DNA of 40,030 bases from Thauera aminoaromatica S2 (GTDB taxonomy: Bacteria > Pseudomonadota > Gammaproteobacteria > Burkholderiales > Rhodocyclaceae). Below, piece by piece: positions 1-8,992 of the stretch (position 1 is its first letter; each line of letters starts with the position of its first letter). Made by a program: the position numbers and the translations under genes. The notes under the pieces are model-generated. The model saw only the letters and a program-made list of their open reading frames with translations. It searched no databases and was not told the origin of the DNA. The DNA lies in NCBI RefSeq assembly GCF_000310185.1, contig NZ_AMXD01000020.1, positions 1-40,030 of the forward strand. Direction: 5' to 3'.

Positions 1-128
1 TGGCGGCTGGAGGCGTTGCCGAAGCGCGCCGGCTCGGCGGCGCCGAGCCAGGGCAGCATGGCCTCGCGCACCGCCGGATCGAGCGGCGTGGTCGCGTTCC
101 AGTCGAGGTAGATGGGAGCGAAGTTCAT
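1..128 (-). CDS. cysteine desulfurase (IscS/NifS family), N-terminal fragment cut by window edge
   Basis: Only the first 42 codons are inside the window. The reverse strand begins MNFAPIYLDWNATTPLDP and continues to FGNASS, the standard start of PLP-dependent class I cysteine desulfurases, which take sulfur from cysteine for Fe-S cluster assembly. The motif reads YLDWNATTP, nearer to NifS-type enzymes (YLDHNATTP) than to canonical IscS (YLDYSATTP), so a NifS-like paralogue is possible. The start codon lies 8 bases after the iscR stop, so it should be the next gene of an iscR-led operon. The PLP lysine and the sulfur-carrying cysteine loop are outside the window. Confidence 0.85.
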   Translation of the reverse strand, partial: MNFAPIYLDWNATTPLDPAVREAMLPWLGAAEPARFGNASSR

Positions 129-136
129 GCGCGACC

Positions 137-619
137 TCAGACCGCGGCGATCTCGTGCACCGGCATGCGGCTGCGCCGCCGCACGCTCTTGAGCACCGTC
201 ATGTCGGCGTCGGGCCGTACCTGGTGCTTGACCAGCGCCTCCAGGCTCACCGAGTCGAGGTAGGCGTAGATGCGCTGGTTGAGGTTGGACCACAGGTGGT
301 GGGTCATGCACACGTGATCGTCGTGGCAGTTTTCCTTGCCGCCGCACTGGGTGGCGTCCATCGGCTCGTCGACCGCGATGATGATGTCGGCCACGGTGAT
401 CTCGTCCATCGCCCGCGCCAGTCGGTAGCCGCCGCCGGGACCGCGCACGCTGTTGACCAGCTTGTGCCTGCGCAGCTTGCCGAAGAGCTGCTCGAGGTAG
501 GACAGCGAGATGCTCTGGCGCTCGGCGATGCCCGCCAGCGTGACGGGCCCGTCCCCCTGGCGGGCAGCCAGGTCGATCATCGCGGTCACCGCAAACCGTC
601 CCTTGGTCGTAAGTCGCAT
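137..619 (-). CDS. iscR: IscR, Rrf2-family [2Fe-2S] transcriptional regulator
   Basis: 160 aa Rrf2-family regulator that senses Fe-S status and controls Fe-S assembly genes. It starts MRLTTKGRFAVTAM with a winged helix in the first ~65 residues. The cluster ligands are all present: Cys92, Cys98, Cys104 and His107 by my count, the same positions as in E. coli IscR. The start at 619 is supported by a GAGGAG-type ribosome binding site about 8 bases upstream; the frame is open further upstream, but that part overlaps the predicted promoter. The next gene downstream is a cysteine desulfurase. The promoter carries IscR-box-like sites, so autorepression by holo-IscR is expected. The C-terminus is short and basic, and no key residue is missing. 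Confidence 0.93.
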   Translation of the reverse strand: MRLTTKGRFAVTAMIDLAARQGDGPVTLAGIAERQSISLSYLEQLFGKLRRHKLVNSVRGPGGGYRLARAMDEITVADIIIAVDEPMDATQCGGKENCHDDHVCMTHHLWSNLNQRIYAYLDSVSLEALVKHQVRPDADMTVLKSVRRRSRMPVHEIAAV

Positions 620-669
620 GAGGCTCTCCTCGAAGGCTGTCCGGGCTCGCGCGTGCCGGGGGCCGCCGA

Positions 670-722
670 ATATCCCATCATTTTTGTCGAGTATATGGAT
701 CCCGACAAAAACGGTCAACTAA
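670..722 (-). promoter_or_regulatory. two adjacent type 1 IscR-box-like sites
   Basis: Read on the minus strand, 698-722 contains TTAGTTGAC, a T-rich centre and GTCGGG. 670-694 contains ATACTCGAC, an A-rich centre and a terminal ATAT. Compared by eye with the type 1 E. coli IscR consensus (half-sites ATASYYGAC and GTCRRSTAT), they match at about 19 and 20 of 25 positions. They flank and overlap the predicted iscR promoter, as expected for autoregulation. The second site has a poor right half. Confidence 0.6.
690..718 (-). promoter_or_regulatory. predicted sigma70 promoter of iscR
   Basis: On the minus strand TTGACC (713-718 on the plus strand) is followed after exactly 17 bases by TATACT (690-695). 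Transcription would start near 683 and leave a leader of about 64 bases before the iscR start. One IscR-like box covers the -35 element and spacer, and another covers the -10 element and start region. Confidence 0.7.
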
Positions 723-825
723 TCGGGAGACGAGTCTTGCGCTGCAAGGCGCGAGGGGCGCCGTTGCAGCCGCGGCGCCAGCCGCGAACACGGCGCTCGA
801 TCGTCCGGCACCGCAGGCGTGCGAA

Positions 826-1593
826 TCAATCCACCATCCGCGACAGCCGGCCCGGGTCGAAATGGTCGCTCGGGGCGACCGTGTCGTCGAGCTTGATCCC
901 CGCGGCCTCGAGACGGGCCAGGATGGCCTGCAGGCGGCGGTCGGTCTCAACGGAATGGTCGAGCAGGCCGTGCAGCGCCTTGGCGACCGGGTCGTCCATG
1001 TCGCGGGTCACGCCGTAGGCGCTGAAGCCGAACTGCTCGGCCTTCTGCTCGCGCGCGGCGTCGCGCTCGCTATCCTTGTCCGAGTCGAGAATGCGAGCCG
1101 GATTGCCGACGGCGGTCGCGCCGGCGGGCACGGGCTTCACCACCACCGCGTTGGAGCCGACCTTGGCGCCGTCACCTACCGTGAAGCCGCCGAGCACCTT
1201 GGCGCCCGCCCCCACCACCACGCCACGCCCCAGGGTGGGATGGCGCTTGGTGCCGCGGTAGAGGGAGGTCCCGCCGAGGGTGACGCCCTGGTAGATCGTG
1301 CAGTCGTCGCCGATCTCCGCGGTTTCGCCGATCACGACGCCCATGCCGTGGTCGATGAACACGCGGCGGCCGATCTTCGCTCCCGGGTGGATCTCGATCC
1401 CGGTGAGCAGCCGGCCGACGTGACTCGCGAAGCGCCCCGCCCAGAACCAGCCGCGGCGCCAGGCGCCGTGAGCGAGGCGGTGGAACATCAGCGCGTGGAT
1501 GCCGGGATAACAGGTCAGCACCTCGAGCGTGGAGCGCGCGGCGGGGTCGCGCTCGCGGACGCTGGCCAGATCTTCTCGGAGGCGGCTGAACAT
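826..1593 (-). CDS. cysE: serine O-acetyltransferase
   Basis: 255 aa. Makes O-acetylserine from serine and acetyl-CoA, the committed step of cysteine synthesis, in the cytoplasm. An N-terminal helical part ([17 protein letters not shown]) leads into a left-handed beta-helix of hexapeptide repeats with the family signatures [24 protein letters not shown] and GVTLGGT (about residues 90-140). A variable tail of about 75 residues follows; it is longer than the short C-terminus of E. coli CysE relative to the beta-helix and suggests the short-N-terminus CysE/EpsC-like group common next to iscR. The start at 1593 is chosen because the helical domain begins there; the ribosome binding site is weak. 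It lies upstream of iscR on the same strand, and an IscR-box-like site sits about 70-95 bases before the start. Confidence 0.9.
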   Translation of the reverse strand: MFSRLREDLASVRERDPAARSTLEVLTCYPGIHALMFHRLAHGAWRRGWFWAGRFASHVGRLLTGIEIHPGAKIGRRVFIDHGMGVVIGETAEIGDDCTIYQGVTLGGTSLYRGTKRHPTLGRGVVVGAGAKVLGGFTVGDGAKVGSNAVVVKPVPAGATAVGNPARILDSDKDSERDAAREQKAEQFGFSAYGVTRDMDDPVAKALHGLLDHSVETDRRLQAILARLEAAGIKLDDTVAPSDHFDPGRLSRMVD

Positions 1594-1663
1594 GATGGAA
1601 GGACTCCCGGATGTGCGGTGGAAAAAACACGGCGGACCGCGTCGAGCGGGCGCCACGCATTCA

Positions 1664-1688
1664 ATTCCCGAGAATTTTAATCGACTAT
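1664..1688 (-). promoter_or_regulatory. IscR-box-like site upstream of cysE
   Basis: The minus strand reads ATAGTCGAT, then TAAAATT, then CTCGGGAAT. By eye about 21 of 25 positions fit the type 1 IscR consensus; the core differs at GAC (GAT here) and GTC (CTC here). It lies in the AT-rich stretch between cysE and the divergent mtfA, where a cysE promoter would be expected. Confidence 0.5.
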
Positions 1689-1796
1689 AGCGCCCCGCCG
1701 AAAGCCCGCGCTGCGACCGCTCCACCCGCAAGACGCGGCTTGCACGCGTGGCGCGGGCGGGCAATGATCGCGCGGGATCACTCCGGACCTGCGCTC

Positions 1797-2570
1797 ATGC
1801 TCCAGCTCTTCCGCCGCCTGCTCGGCATCCCGCCCGCCCGCCCCCTGGTCGACGAGTCGCAGTGGCGGCGGGTCGAAGCGAGGCTGCCCTTCCTCGACCA
1901 CCTCGTTCCCGACGATCGGTTGCGTCTGCGCGAGATGGCGCTCGCCTTCCTCGGGTGCAAGGAGTTCCATGGTGCGCAGGGGCTGGAACTCGACGACGAC
2001 ATGCTGCTGGCGATCGCGCTGCAGGCCTGCCTGCCGGTACTTCACATCGGCCTGCAGGCTTACGAGGGCTGGGTGGGAGTGATCGTCTATCCGGGCGACT
2101 TCCTGATCCCGCGCCGCATCGTCGACGAGGCCGGCGTGCTGCACGAATACGAGGACGAGGTGCTGGGCGAGGCCTGGGCCGGCGGGCCGGTGCTGCTGTC
2201 CTGGTTTCCCGGGAACGACGCTCCGGCGGGCGTGAACGTGGTCATTCACGAGTTCGCCCACAAGCTCGACATGGAGAACGGCGACGTGGACGGCCTGCCC
2301 CGCCTGCGCCCCGGCATGTCTCGCCGGGACTGGGCCAAGGCCTTCGGCGAGGCCTACGAGGCGTTCTGCGCCGAGGTCGACCGCGGCATCGACACCACGA
2401 TCGACCCTTATGGCGCCGAGCACCCGGGCGAGTTCTTCGCGGTGGTCTCCGAGGTGTTCTTCGAGGATCCGCTCGTGCTGCACAGGCGCTTTCCTGCGGT
2501 CTACGATCAACTCGTGCACTTCTACGGAATGGACCCCGCCGCCCGCGCGGCGGCCGCTGCCGGAGGCTGA
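1797..2570 (+). CDS. mtfA: MtfA family zinc peptidase (DgsA/Mlc anti-repressor type)
   Basis: About 257 aa. In E. coli MtfA binds the glucose repressor Mlc (DgsA) and also has zinc-dependent aminopeptidase activity. The zinc site HEFAHKLDMENG is clear (around residues 150-160), with the third ligand expected from the downstream glutamate-rich helix (EFFAVVSEVFFEDP). The N-terminal part has the family segment LEARLPFLDHL-like (RVEARLPFLDHLVPDD). An upstream ATG at 1764 is also in frame; 1797 (MLQLFRRLLGIPP) is preferred because family members begin close to this point, but neither start has a strong ribosome binding site. The next gene begins 1 base after the stop, so the two are probably cotranscribed. 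Whether an Mlc homologue exists in this organism cannot be seen. Confidence 0.85.
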   Translation: MLQLFRRLLGIPPARPLVDESQWRRVEARLPFLDHLVPDDRLRLREMALAFLGCKEFHGAQGLELDDDMLLAIALQACLPVLHIGLQAYEGWVGVIVYPGDFLIPRRIVDEAGVLHEYEDEVLGEAWAGGPVLLSWFPGNDAPAGVNVVIHEFAHKLDMENGDVDGLPRLRPGMSRRDWAKAFGEAYEAFCAEVDRGIDTTIDPYGAEHPGEFFAVVSEVFFEDPLVLHRRFPAVYDQLVHFYGMDPAARAAAAAGG

Positions 2571-2571
2571 C

Positions 2572-3036
2572 ATGAGCGCGCCCAAACGCCTGCTGATCGT
2601 CCATCACACCCAGAGCGGCAACACGGGCCGGCTCGCCACCGCGGTGCTCGAGGGGGCGCTACGCGTGAGCGAGACCGAGACGCGGTTGCTGCGCGCCTTC
2701 GACGCCGGCACCGCCGACCTGCTCGCGTGCGACGGCCTGCTGCTCGGTACGCCGGAAAACTTCGGCTACATGTCGGGCGCGCTCAAGGACTTCTTCGATC
2801 GCACCTACTACCCCTGCGAGGGCAAACTCGTCGGCCTGCCCTATGCGGTCTTCGTCAGCGCCGGCAACGACGGCACCGGCGCAGTGCGCGAGATCGGCCG
2901 CATCGCCAACGGCTACGGCTGGAAGACGGTCGCCGAGGCCCTGATCGTGCGGCGCGAGATCACCCCCGCCGACCTGGAGCGCGCGCGCGAGCTCGGCGAG
3001 GCGATGGCGGCCGGGTTGGCGATGGGGGTGTTCTGA
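2572..3036 (+). CDS. flavodoxin-like / NAD(P)H:quinone oxidoreductase-like FMN protein
   Basis: 154 aa. The N-terminal strand and phosphate loop HHTQSGNTGRLA fit the FMN-binding T-x-S-G-N-T loop of flavodoxins and WrbA-like reductases. GTPENFGYMSGALKDFFDRTYY (split by the isoalloxazine loop) and VSAGNDGTGAVREI match the second and third FMN loops of the NADPH-dependent FMN reductase/flavodoxin group. It probably works as a small cytoplasmic electron carrier or quinone reductase; the substrate is unknown. The gene starts 1 base after the mtfA stop (TGACATG), which implies translational coupling. The length is normal for the fold. Confidence 0.75.
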   Translation: MSAPKRLLIVHHTQSGNTGRLATAVLEGALRVSETETRLLRAFDAGTADLLACDGLLLGTPENFGYMSGALKDFFDRTYYPCEGKLVGLPYAVFVSAGNDGTGAVREIGRIANGYGWKTVAEALIVRREITPADLERARELGEAMAAGLAMGVF

Positions 3037-3242
3037 GCGTGCGAGGGGCGAGGCGTCGGGCGTGCGATGCCGCAGGGACGCGGTCGCGGCGAGCACGTCG
3101 GGTAAGTTCACGTTTGCGTCAATCGGGATCGGTTTTCACGAAGCGGTAACGATGGTCGTGGCGGAGTCGGTTCGCGTGACCTAAGCTTCGATCGTGCCCA
3201 CTGCGCAGGGCACCCGGTCTTTAATCGAACGGAGGATTGCTT

Positions 3243-3683
3243 ATGGCCATCACCTGGATTCTGGTTGCCAACGCCAGCCTGGCGAAGCTGTACGCCAACC
3301 TGGGCCCGAACAAGGGGCTCACGCTGGTCAAGGAACTGATCCACCCGGAAAGCAGACAAAAGAATGGCGACTTGGTCTCGGACCGCTCGGGCGCGAATGG
3401 CTCGAACGGCACCGGTGGCGGCTCGATGCAGCCGCAGACCCTGCCCAAGCAGCACGAGGCCAAAGTGTTCGCACAGGAGATTGCCCAGACGCTCTACCAT
3501 GGACGCACCTCGAATGCATTCAAGCGTGCGATCCTGGTCGCTCCACCCGCCTTCATGGGCCTGCTCAACGCGGTCATCGACGGCCCCACCGCGCAGATGG
3601 TCACAGACCGCTTCGAAAAGGATTACACCAAGTCGACGCAGGACGAGCTGGGGGAACGCCTCGGCTCGACGATCTTTCTCTGA
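3243..3683 (+). CDS. 'host attachment protein' family (protein required for attachment to host cells)
   Basis: 146 aa, beginning MAITWILVANASLAKLY, the characteristic start of the family named after an attachment protein in Agrobacterium. The fold resembles RNase H/eRF1-like domains, and the biochemical role is unknown. A low-complexity Gly/Ser/Asn segment around residues 40-60 precedes the conserved block KQHEAKVFAQEIAQTL and the motif ILVAPPAFMGLL. The start is well supported by GGAGGA about 6 bases upstream. It stands alone: 206 bases after the flavodoxin gene and convergent with thpR, with a hairpin between them. The name should not be read as evidence of host association here. Confidence 0.75.
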   Translation: MAITWILVANASLAKLYANLGPNKGLTLVKELIHPESRQKNGDLVSDRSGANGSNGTGGGSMQPQTLPKQHEAKVFAQEIAQTLYHGRTSNAFKRAILVAPPAFMGLLNAVIDGPTAQMVTDRFEKDYTKSTQDELGERLGSTIFL

Positions 3684-3868
3684 GGGAGGACGTTCACGAA
3701 GGCTCCAGATCCGATCAGCCAATGGCCGAGGGCACCTGCCCGAGCCAAGGAGGATGTGCTTGACCGAACCCCCGAGGATGCAGCTTTCCTGACGGATGCA
3801 GTACACACGATGAAGACATCGTCTCCACCACGGAGACCCCGGGCACGCGAGACGTGACCCGATCGAGG

Positions 3869-3889
3869 ACGGGGCGCATTGCGCCCCGT
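3869..3889. terminator. hairpin, probable bidirectional terminator
   Basis: Perfect 9-bp stem ACGGGGCGC/GCGCCCCGT with a 3-base loop (ATT), followed on the plus strand by a short T-containing run (TCGCTTT). It sits between two convergent genes, the host-attachment-family gene and thpR, as expected for a shared terminator. Confidence 0.6.
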
Positions 3890-3914
3890 TCGCTTTCGGC
3901 TCCGCCCGATCGAA

Positions 3915-4475
3915 TCACCCACGCCGCTTCAACGGCCAGCGCCCGATCGTGCGGTAGTGCGCACCGGCGGCGCTGCGCTCGGAGGCGACCAGGACGAAGC
4001 TGCCGACCGTCCATCGCAGAGGTGCGAGCTGCGCCTCGCGGGGCGCAGCGTGGGCGTTGCGCACGAGGGTGACATGCGGGGAGAAGGCACGCGCCTCGAG
4101 TGCGCAGCCGTCCGCGCGCAGCCGTCCTTCCAGATCCTGCGCGAGCGCGGCCAGCGCTGGCGGCACCATCGACGGACCGGTCCACAGGATCCGGTTGCGA
4201 TGCCAGCTGCCGACGCGATCGAGGTCGAGCGCGAAGCCCTCCCCCTGGACGCCCGCGGCCACCGCGCGCAATCGCTCCACCTGCCGCACAGGCGTTTCGC
4301 CGAGGAAGGCCAGGGTCAGGTGGATGGTGTCACGACGCATCGCGCGACCGCCGCACTCGGAATGCAGCGCCCGTGCACGCGCATGCAGCCCGGCGCGGGT
4401 GGCGGCATCCGGCCACAGCGCGAAGAAGAGCCGCAGATTCGGCGCCCTCCCCGCGTCCGCTGCAGCTTCAGCCAT
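3915..4475 (-). CDS. thpR: RNA 2',3'-cyclic phosphodiesterase (2'-5' RNA ligase family)
   Basis: 186 aa member of the 2H phosphoesterase family. Both catalytic motifs are present: HLTL at about 52-55 and HVTL at about 134-137. The opening [10 protein letters not shown] is typical of bacterial ThpR (LigT). ThpR opens 2',3'-cyclic phosphates on RNA; the physiological substrate is unclear. The gene begins within the last 8 bases of ispF on the same strand, so it is the last gene of an ispD-ispF-thpR unit. Nothing appears broken. Confidence 0.88.
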   Translation of the reverse strand: MAEAAADAGRAPNLRLFFALWPDAATRAGLHARARALHSECGGRAMRRDTIHLTLAFLGETPVRQVERLRAVAAGVQGEGFALDLDRVGSWHRNRILWTGPSMVPPALAALAQDLEGRLRADGCALEARAFSPHVTLVRNAHAAPREAQLAPLRWTVGSFVLVASERSAAGAHYRTIGRWPLKRRG

Positions 4476-4962
4476 GCTCCGCGCGCGCGATCAGCGCGAC
4501 CACCTGCGCGGCGATGCCTTCGCCACGTCCGGTGAAGCCGAGCTTCTCGGTGGTCTTGCCCTTGATGTTGATCGCCGTCGCGTCCATCTCCAGGTCGGCG
4601 GCCAGGTTGGCCACCATCGCCGGGGCGTGCGGCAGGATGCGCGGCGCCTTGCAGATCAGCGTGGCATCGAGGTTCACGACCTCCCAGCCCGCTGCGCGCA
4701 CGCGCGCGAAGGCCTCGCGCAGCAGCACGCGGCTGTCTGCGCCGGCGTGGGCCGGGTCGGTATCCGGGAAGAGCCGGCCGATATCGCCCAGGCCGGCGGC
4801 GCCGAGCAGCGCGTCCGTCACCGCATGCAACAGCACGTCGGCATCCGAGTGGCCGAGCAGTCCATGCCCGAAGGGAATGTCGACGCCGCCGACGATCAGC
4901 GGCCGGCCGGGGACCAGGGCGTGCACGTCGAAGCCCTGGCCGATGCGAAAGGGGATGCTCAT
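4468..4962 (-). CDS. ispF: 2-C-methyl-D-erythritol 2,4-cyclodiphosphate synthase
   Basis: 164 aa enzyme of the MEP isoprenoid pathway. It forms the cyclic diphosphate from CDP-methylerythritol phosphate with release of CMP. Metal ligands are visible as Asp12 and His14 (GFDVHA) and His46 (DADVLLHA). The family segments [14 protein letters not shown] and [14 protein letters not shown] are intact. The length is normal. Its ATG overlaps the ispD stop (ATGA), and its 3' end overlaps thpR. It works directly after IspE, with IspD encoded just upstream. Confidence 0.96.
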   Translation of the reverse strand: MSIPFRIGQGFDVHALVPGRPLIVGGVDIPFGHGLLGHSDADVLLHAVTDALLGAAGLGDIGRLFPDTDPAHAGADSRVLLREAFARVRAAGWEVVNLDATLICKAPRILPHAPAMVANLAADLEMDATAINIKGKTTEKLGFTGRGEGIAAQVVALIARAEHG

Positions 4963-5669
4963 GCGTTGTGGCCCTCACGGTTCTCGAGGATCCACTCGGC
5001 CAGGTGCAGGTCGAGCGGATAGGTGACCTTCAGGTTGGTGGCGTCGCCCTGCACCAGGCGCGGACGCAGGCCGGCGGCCTCGATCGCGCTCGCCTCGTCG
5101 GTGACCTCGCGCGCGCCTTCGAGCGCGCGTCGCAGCATGGCGTAGCGGAACATCTGCGGCGTCTGCGCCTGCCACAGGCTGTCGCGCGGCACGGTCTCGC
5201 ACACATGGCGGTGCTCGTCGGCACGCTTGAGGGTGTCGGCCACCGGGACTGCCAGCAAGCCGCCGACCTCGTCGTGGGCGAGCTCGCGTACGAGCTTGTC
5301 GACATGCCAGGGCGCCAGGCAGGGGCGCGCGGCGTCGTGCACCAGCACCCAGTCCCCAGCCGCCGCCTCGCCGGCGATCGCGCGCAGGCCGCCGAGCACG
5401 CTGTCGGCGCGCGTGGCGCCACCGCAGAAGAGCGGGCGCAGCTTGGGGCCGAGCGCGCTCCAGTCGTGCGTTGCCCACTCCGTGTCGTCCACCGAGAGCA
5501 CGACGAACACCGCGTCGATCGCAGGCGCGGCGCACAGCACCGAAAGCGCATGATGGATCAGGGGGCGACCGAGCAGCGACAGATACTGCTTGGGACGCGC
5601 GGCGGCCATGCGCGAGCCGCTGCCTGCGGCGGGCACGATGGCGAAGTGGCGTGGGTGGCTGATCTGCAT
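4959..5669 (-). CDS. ispD: 2-C-methyl-D-erythritol 4-phosphate cytidylyltransferase
   Basis: About 236 aa. Joins CTP and methylerythritol phosphate to CDP-methylerythritol in the MEP pathway. The nucleotide-binding start [18 protein letters not shown] is clear, followed by VHDAARPC and the C-terminal [10 protein letters not shown], which corresponds to the family's NIKVTxPEDL. The start at 5669 ([12 protein letters not shown]) is preferred; an in-frame ATG 9 bases further upstream (5678) is possible. The ispD-ispF overlap by ATGA is common in proteobacteria. The gene is divergent from the Memo gene across about 130 bases. Confidence 0.95.
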   Translation of the reverse strand: MQISHPRHFAIVPAAGSGSRMAAARPKQYLSLLGRPLIHHALSVLCAAPAIDAVFVVLSVDDTEWATHDWSALGPKLRPLFCGGATRADSVLGGLRAIAGEAAAGDWVLVHDAARPCLAPWHVDKLVRELAHDEVGGLLAVPVADTLKRADEHRHVCETVPRDSLWQAQTPQMFRYAMLRRALEGAREVTDEASAIEAAGLRPRLVQGDATNLKVTYPLDLHLAEWILENREGHNA

Positions 5670-5798
5670 GGCGCGCATTCTAGCCGCGCCGCCCGCCGCG
5701 CGGGCTTGTGCAAGCACGGGTTTCGATGCGGGACGATCCCGGCCGGGCTGCCTATAATGGAATCTGTTCCAACGATGACATCCCCGCAGGATTCCTCC

Positions 5799-6623
5799 AT
5801 GGCACTCGCTTCGATCCGCCCGGCAGCCGTGGCCGGGCAGTTTTATCCTCGCGACGAGCGCGTGCTGCGCACCCAGCTCGCCGAGATGCTCTCCACCGCG
5901 GTCGCCTTCGAGTCGGCGCCCGCGCCCAAGGCGATCATCGTGCCGCACGCGGGCTACATGTACTCCGGGCCGGTGGCGGCGAGCGCCTATGCGCTGCTCG
6001 CACCGCTGCGCGAGCGCATCCGCCGCGTCGTCATGCTCGGCCCCACGCATCGCGTGGCAGTGCGCGGCTTCTCGCTGCCGGCAGCGCAGCGCTTCGCCAC
6101 CCCGCTCGGCGAGGTCCCGGTCGCACGCGGCGACTGGGAGGCCCTGCAGGCGCGCGACGATGTCCTGGTCGACGATCGCCCGCACGCGCTCGAGCACTGC
6201 CTCGAGGTGCAGTTGCCCTTCCTGCAGGTCTGTCTCGAGCGCTTCGAGATCGTCCCGGTGCTGGTCGGCGACGCCTCGCCCGAAGCCACCGCCAGCCTGA
6301 TCGAGCGCCTGTGGGGCGGCCCCGAGACCCTGATCCTGATCAGCTCGGACCTCTCGCATTACCTGAGCTACCGCGAGGCGCAATGGTCCGACCGCGCAGC
6401 GGTGGACCAGGTGCTCGAACTGCGCCCCGGTCTCGACCACGAGCAGGCCTGCGGCGCCACCCCGATCAACGGGCTGCTGCTCGCCGCCCGCAAGCACGAC
6501 CTGCAGGCCCACCTGCTGGACCTGCGCAACTCCGGCGACACCGCGGGCGACCGCTCGCGCGTCGTCGGCTACACCAGCATCGCCTTTTGTGAAGCGGAAC
6601 CCCCAAGCCATGCCCGACACTGA
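5799..6623 (+). CDS. AmmeMemoRadiSam system protein B (Memo family)
   Basis: 274 aa Memo-like protein, related to human MEMO1 and structurally to class III non-haem iron dioxygenases. Conserved points include PHAGYMYSGPVAA with His50, GPTHRV with His84, the block ALEHCLEVQLPFLQ, SSDLSHYLSY at about 182-191, and Cys218 in CGATPINGLL. These correspond to the metal-pocket His/His/Cys of MEMO1. The chosen ATG has a GCAGGA-type site about 7 bases upstream; ATG 5775 is in frame but lies before the conserved start SIRPAAVAGQFYP. It is the first gene of a three-gene operon, and its 3' end overlaps the AMMECR1 gene by 14 bases. The biochemical function of the bacterial system is unknown. Confidence 0.93.
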   Translation: MALASIRPAAVAGQFYPRDERVLRTQLAEMLSTAVAFESAPAPKAIIVPHAGYMYSGPVAASAYALLAPLRERIRRVVMLGPTHRVAVRGFSLPAAQRFATPLGEVPVARGDWEALQARDDVLVDDRPHALEHCLEVQLPFLQVCLERFEIVPVLVGDASPEATASLIERLWGGPETLILISSDLSHYLSYREAQWSDRAAVDQVLELRPGLDHEQACGATPINGLLLAARKHDLQAHLLDLRNSGDTAGDRSRVVGYTSIAFCEAEPPSHARH

Positions 6624-7172
6624 TTTCGGTACCACCCTGCTCGCGCTCGCGCGCACCGCGATCGCCCACCGCCTCGGCCGCGGCCCCGCCCCGGTCATCC
6701 CGGACGATCCCCGCCTGCACGAGAAGGGCGCGACCTTCATCACCCTCGCCAAGGACGGCGAGCTGCGCGGCTGCATCGGCAGTCTGCGGCGCTCGCGCGA
6801 GCTCGGCGAGGACGTGATCCACAACGCGCTCGCGGCGGCCTTCGAGGACTCGCGCTTCGAGCCGCTCGCGCCCGAGGAGCTCGGCGCGGTGGCGATCGAG
6901 GTCTCCATCCTGTCCGAACCGGAGTTCCTCGACTTCTTCGGCGAGGAAGAGCTGCTCGCCCAGCTGCGCCCCGGCAAGGACGGGCTGATCATCTTCTCCG
7001 GCTGCCACAGCGCCACCTTCCTGCCCCAGGTGTGGGAGCAGCTGCCCGAGCCGCGCCAGTTCCTCGCCGCGCTCAAGCACAAGGCCGGTCTGCCCACCAA
7101 CCGCGAGGTCGTCGAGCTGATGGCCGCGCGCTATCACGTGGAAAAGTTCAAGGAGACCGAACGGGAGCCCTC

Positions 7173-7176
<4 letters not shown>
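6610..7176 (+). CDS. AmmeMemoRadiSam system protein A (AMMECR1 domain)
   Basis: 188 aa AMMECR1-domain protein. The invariant LRGCIG motif is at about 52-57, preceded by GATFITLAKDG and followed by AFEDSRFEPL and EVSILSEPE. These are the core signatures shared with human AMMECR1. The activity is unknown; a role together with Memo and the radical SAM enzyme in modifying a protein or RNA target has only been inferred from genomic context. An alternative start at 6589 would increase the overlap with the Memo gene; 6610 (MPDTDFG) is preferred. The stop overlaps the radical SAM start as ATGA. Confidence 0.93.
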
Positions 7177-8297
<1,121 letters not shown>

Positions 8298-8315
8298 GCG
8301 CATTCGACCCCCAAC

Positions 8316-8972
8316 GTGAAACTTCGAAACACCCTCATCAGCATCCCCGCACAGGGCGCGTGGCTCGACGGCCTGCTTGCACACGCGCCGGACGTGCGCG
8401 GGCTCGCCATCCTCCCGCAGTCGAGCGGACACCCTGCGCTCGACAGCGGGCCCCGGCCGGTCGATGTCGCCCTGCAGTCGCGCGGCTTCGCCACTCTCCG
8501 GGTCGACCTGCTGACCCGGCAGGAGGCGCTGCGCGACCCCGATGCGTCGTACAACATCGCCCGCCTGACCGAGCGCATCCTCGCGGCGGTCGAGTGGATC
8601 GCCCACCAGCCGCCGCTCGCCGGGCTGCAGCTCGGCCTCGTCACGCAGGACACCGGCTGCGCCGCCGCGATCCGCGCGGCGGTCAAGGCGCCGGAGACCT
8701 TCGCGGCGATCGCCTGTGTCGACGGCCGCGCCGACCTCGCGGGTGCCGAGCCCTTGCGCCAGCTGCGCTGCCCGGTGCGCTTCATCGTCAGCCCCGGCGC
8801 CCCGGAGAGCGCGATCCTGGAGAAAGCCTTTTCCCTGCTCGGGGGGGCGCGCCACTGGCTCGCCCTGCCCGACACCGGTGACGCCCGCCAGCAGGAGATC
8901 CTGCAGGCGCGGGCGGTGACGAGCTGGCTCGAACAGCACCTCGCCGCGGCCGAGCGCACGCGGGTGGAATAG
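8316..8972 (+). CDS. alpha/beta-hydrolase-like protein lacking the catalytic triad (dienelactone hydrolase family pseudoenzyme)
   Basis: 218 aa. The overall order of segments follows the small dienelactone-hydrolase-like family often fused to phosphoribosyltransferases: VALQSRGFATLRVDLLT, ILAAVEWIAHQ, a GLVTQDTGCAAAIRAA nucleophile elbow, VDGRADLAG and a C-terminal helix. The working residues are gone. The elbow, normally G-A-S-T-G, reads TQDTG with Asp112 in place of Ser. The oxyanion strand, normally HGSGSS, reads LPQSSGHP. The Asp loop near 158-165 reads SPGAPES, and the usual ATH is DTG near 186-188. The start is a GTG with no clear ribosome binding site, 18 bases after the radical SAM gene, so it is probably part of that operon. 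An Asp nucleophile as in dehalogenases is a formal alternative, but the His is missing. Confidence 0.65.
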   Translation: MKLRNTLISIPAQGAWLDGLLAHAPDVRGLAILPQSSGHPALDSGPRPVDVALQSRGFATLRVDLLTRQEALRDPDASYNIARLTERILAAVEWIAHQPPLAGLQLGLVTQDTGCAAAIRAAVKAPETFAAIACVDGRADLAGAEPLRQLRCPVRFIVSPGAPESAILEKAFSLLGGARHWLALPDTGDARQQEILQARAVTSWLEQHLAAAERTRVE

Positions 8973-8992
8973 GATCGGAGCGCGCCCGCTTC

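Noticed and set aside
155-1018. Long plus-strand frame antisense to iscR and cysE
   Set aside because: Arg/His-rich composition typical of antisense frames in GC-rich DNA; both minus-strand genes are clear.
4959-7100. ispD as a 713-residue fusion protein with a long N-terminal extension
   Set aside because: The extra N-terminal part is antisense to the Memo and AMMECR1 genes; the cytidylyltransferase begins at 5669 or 5678.
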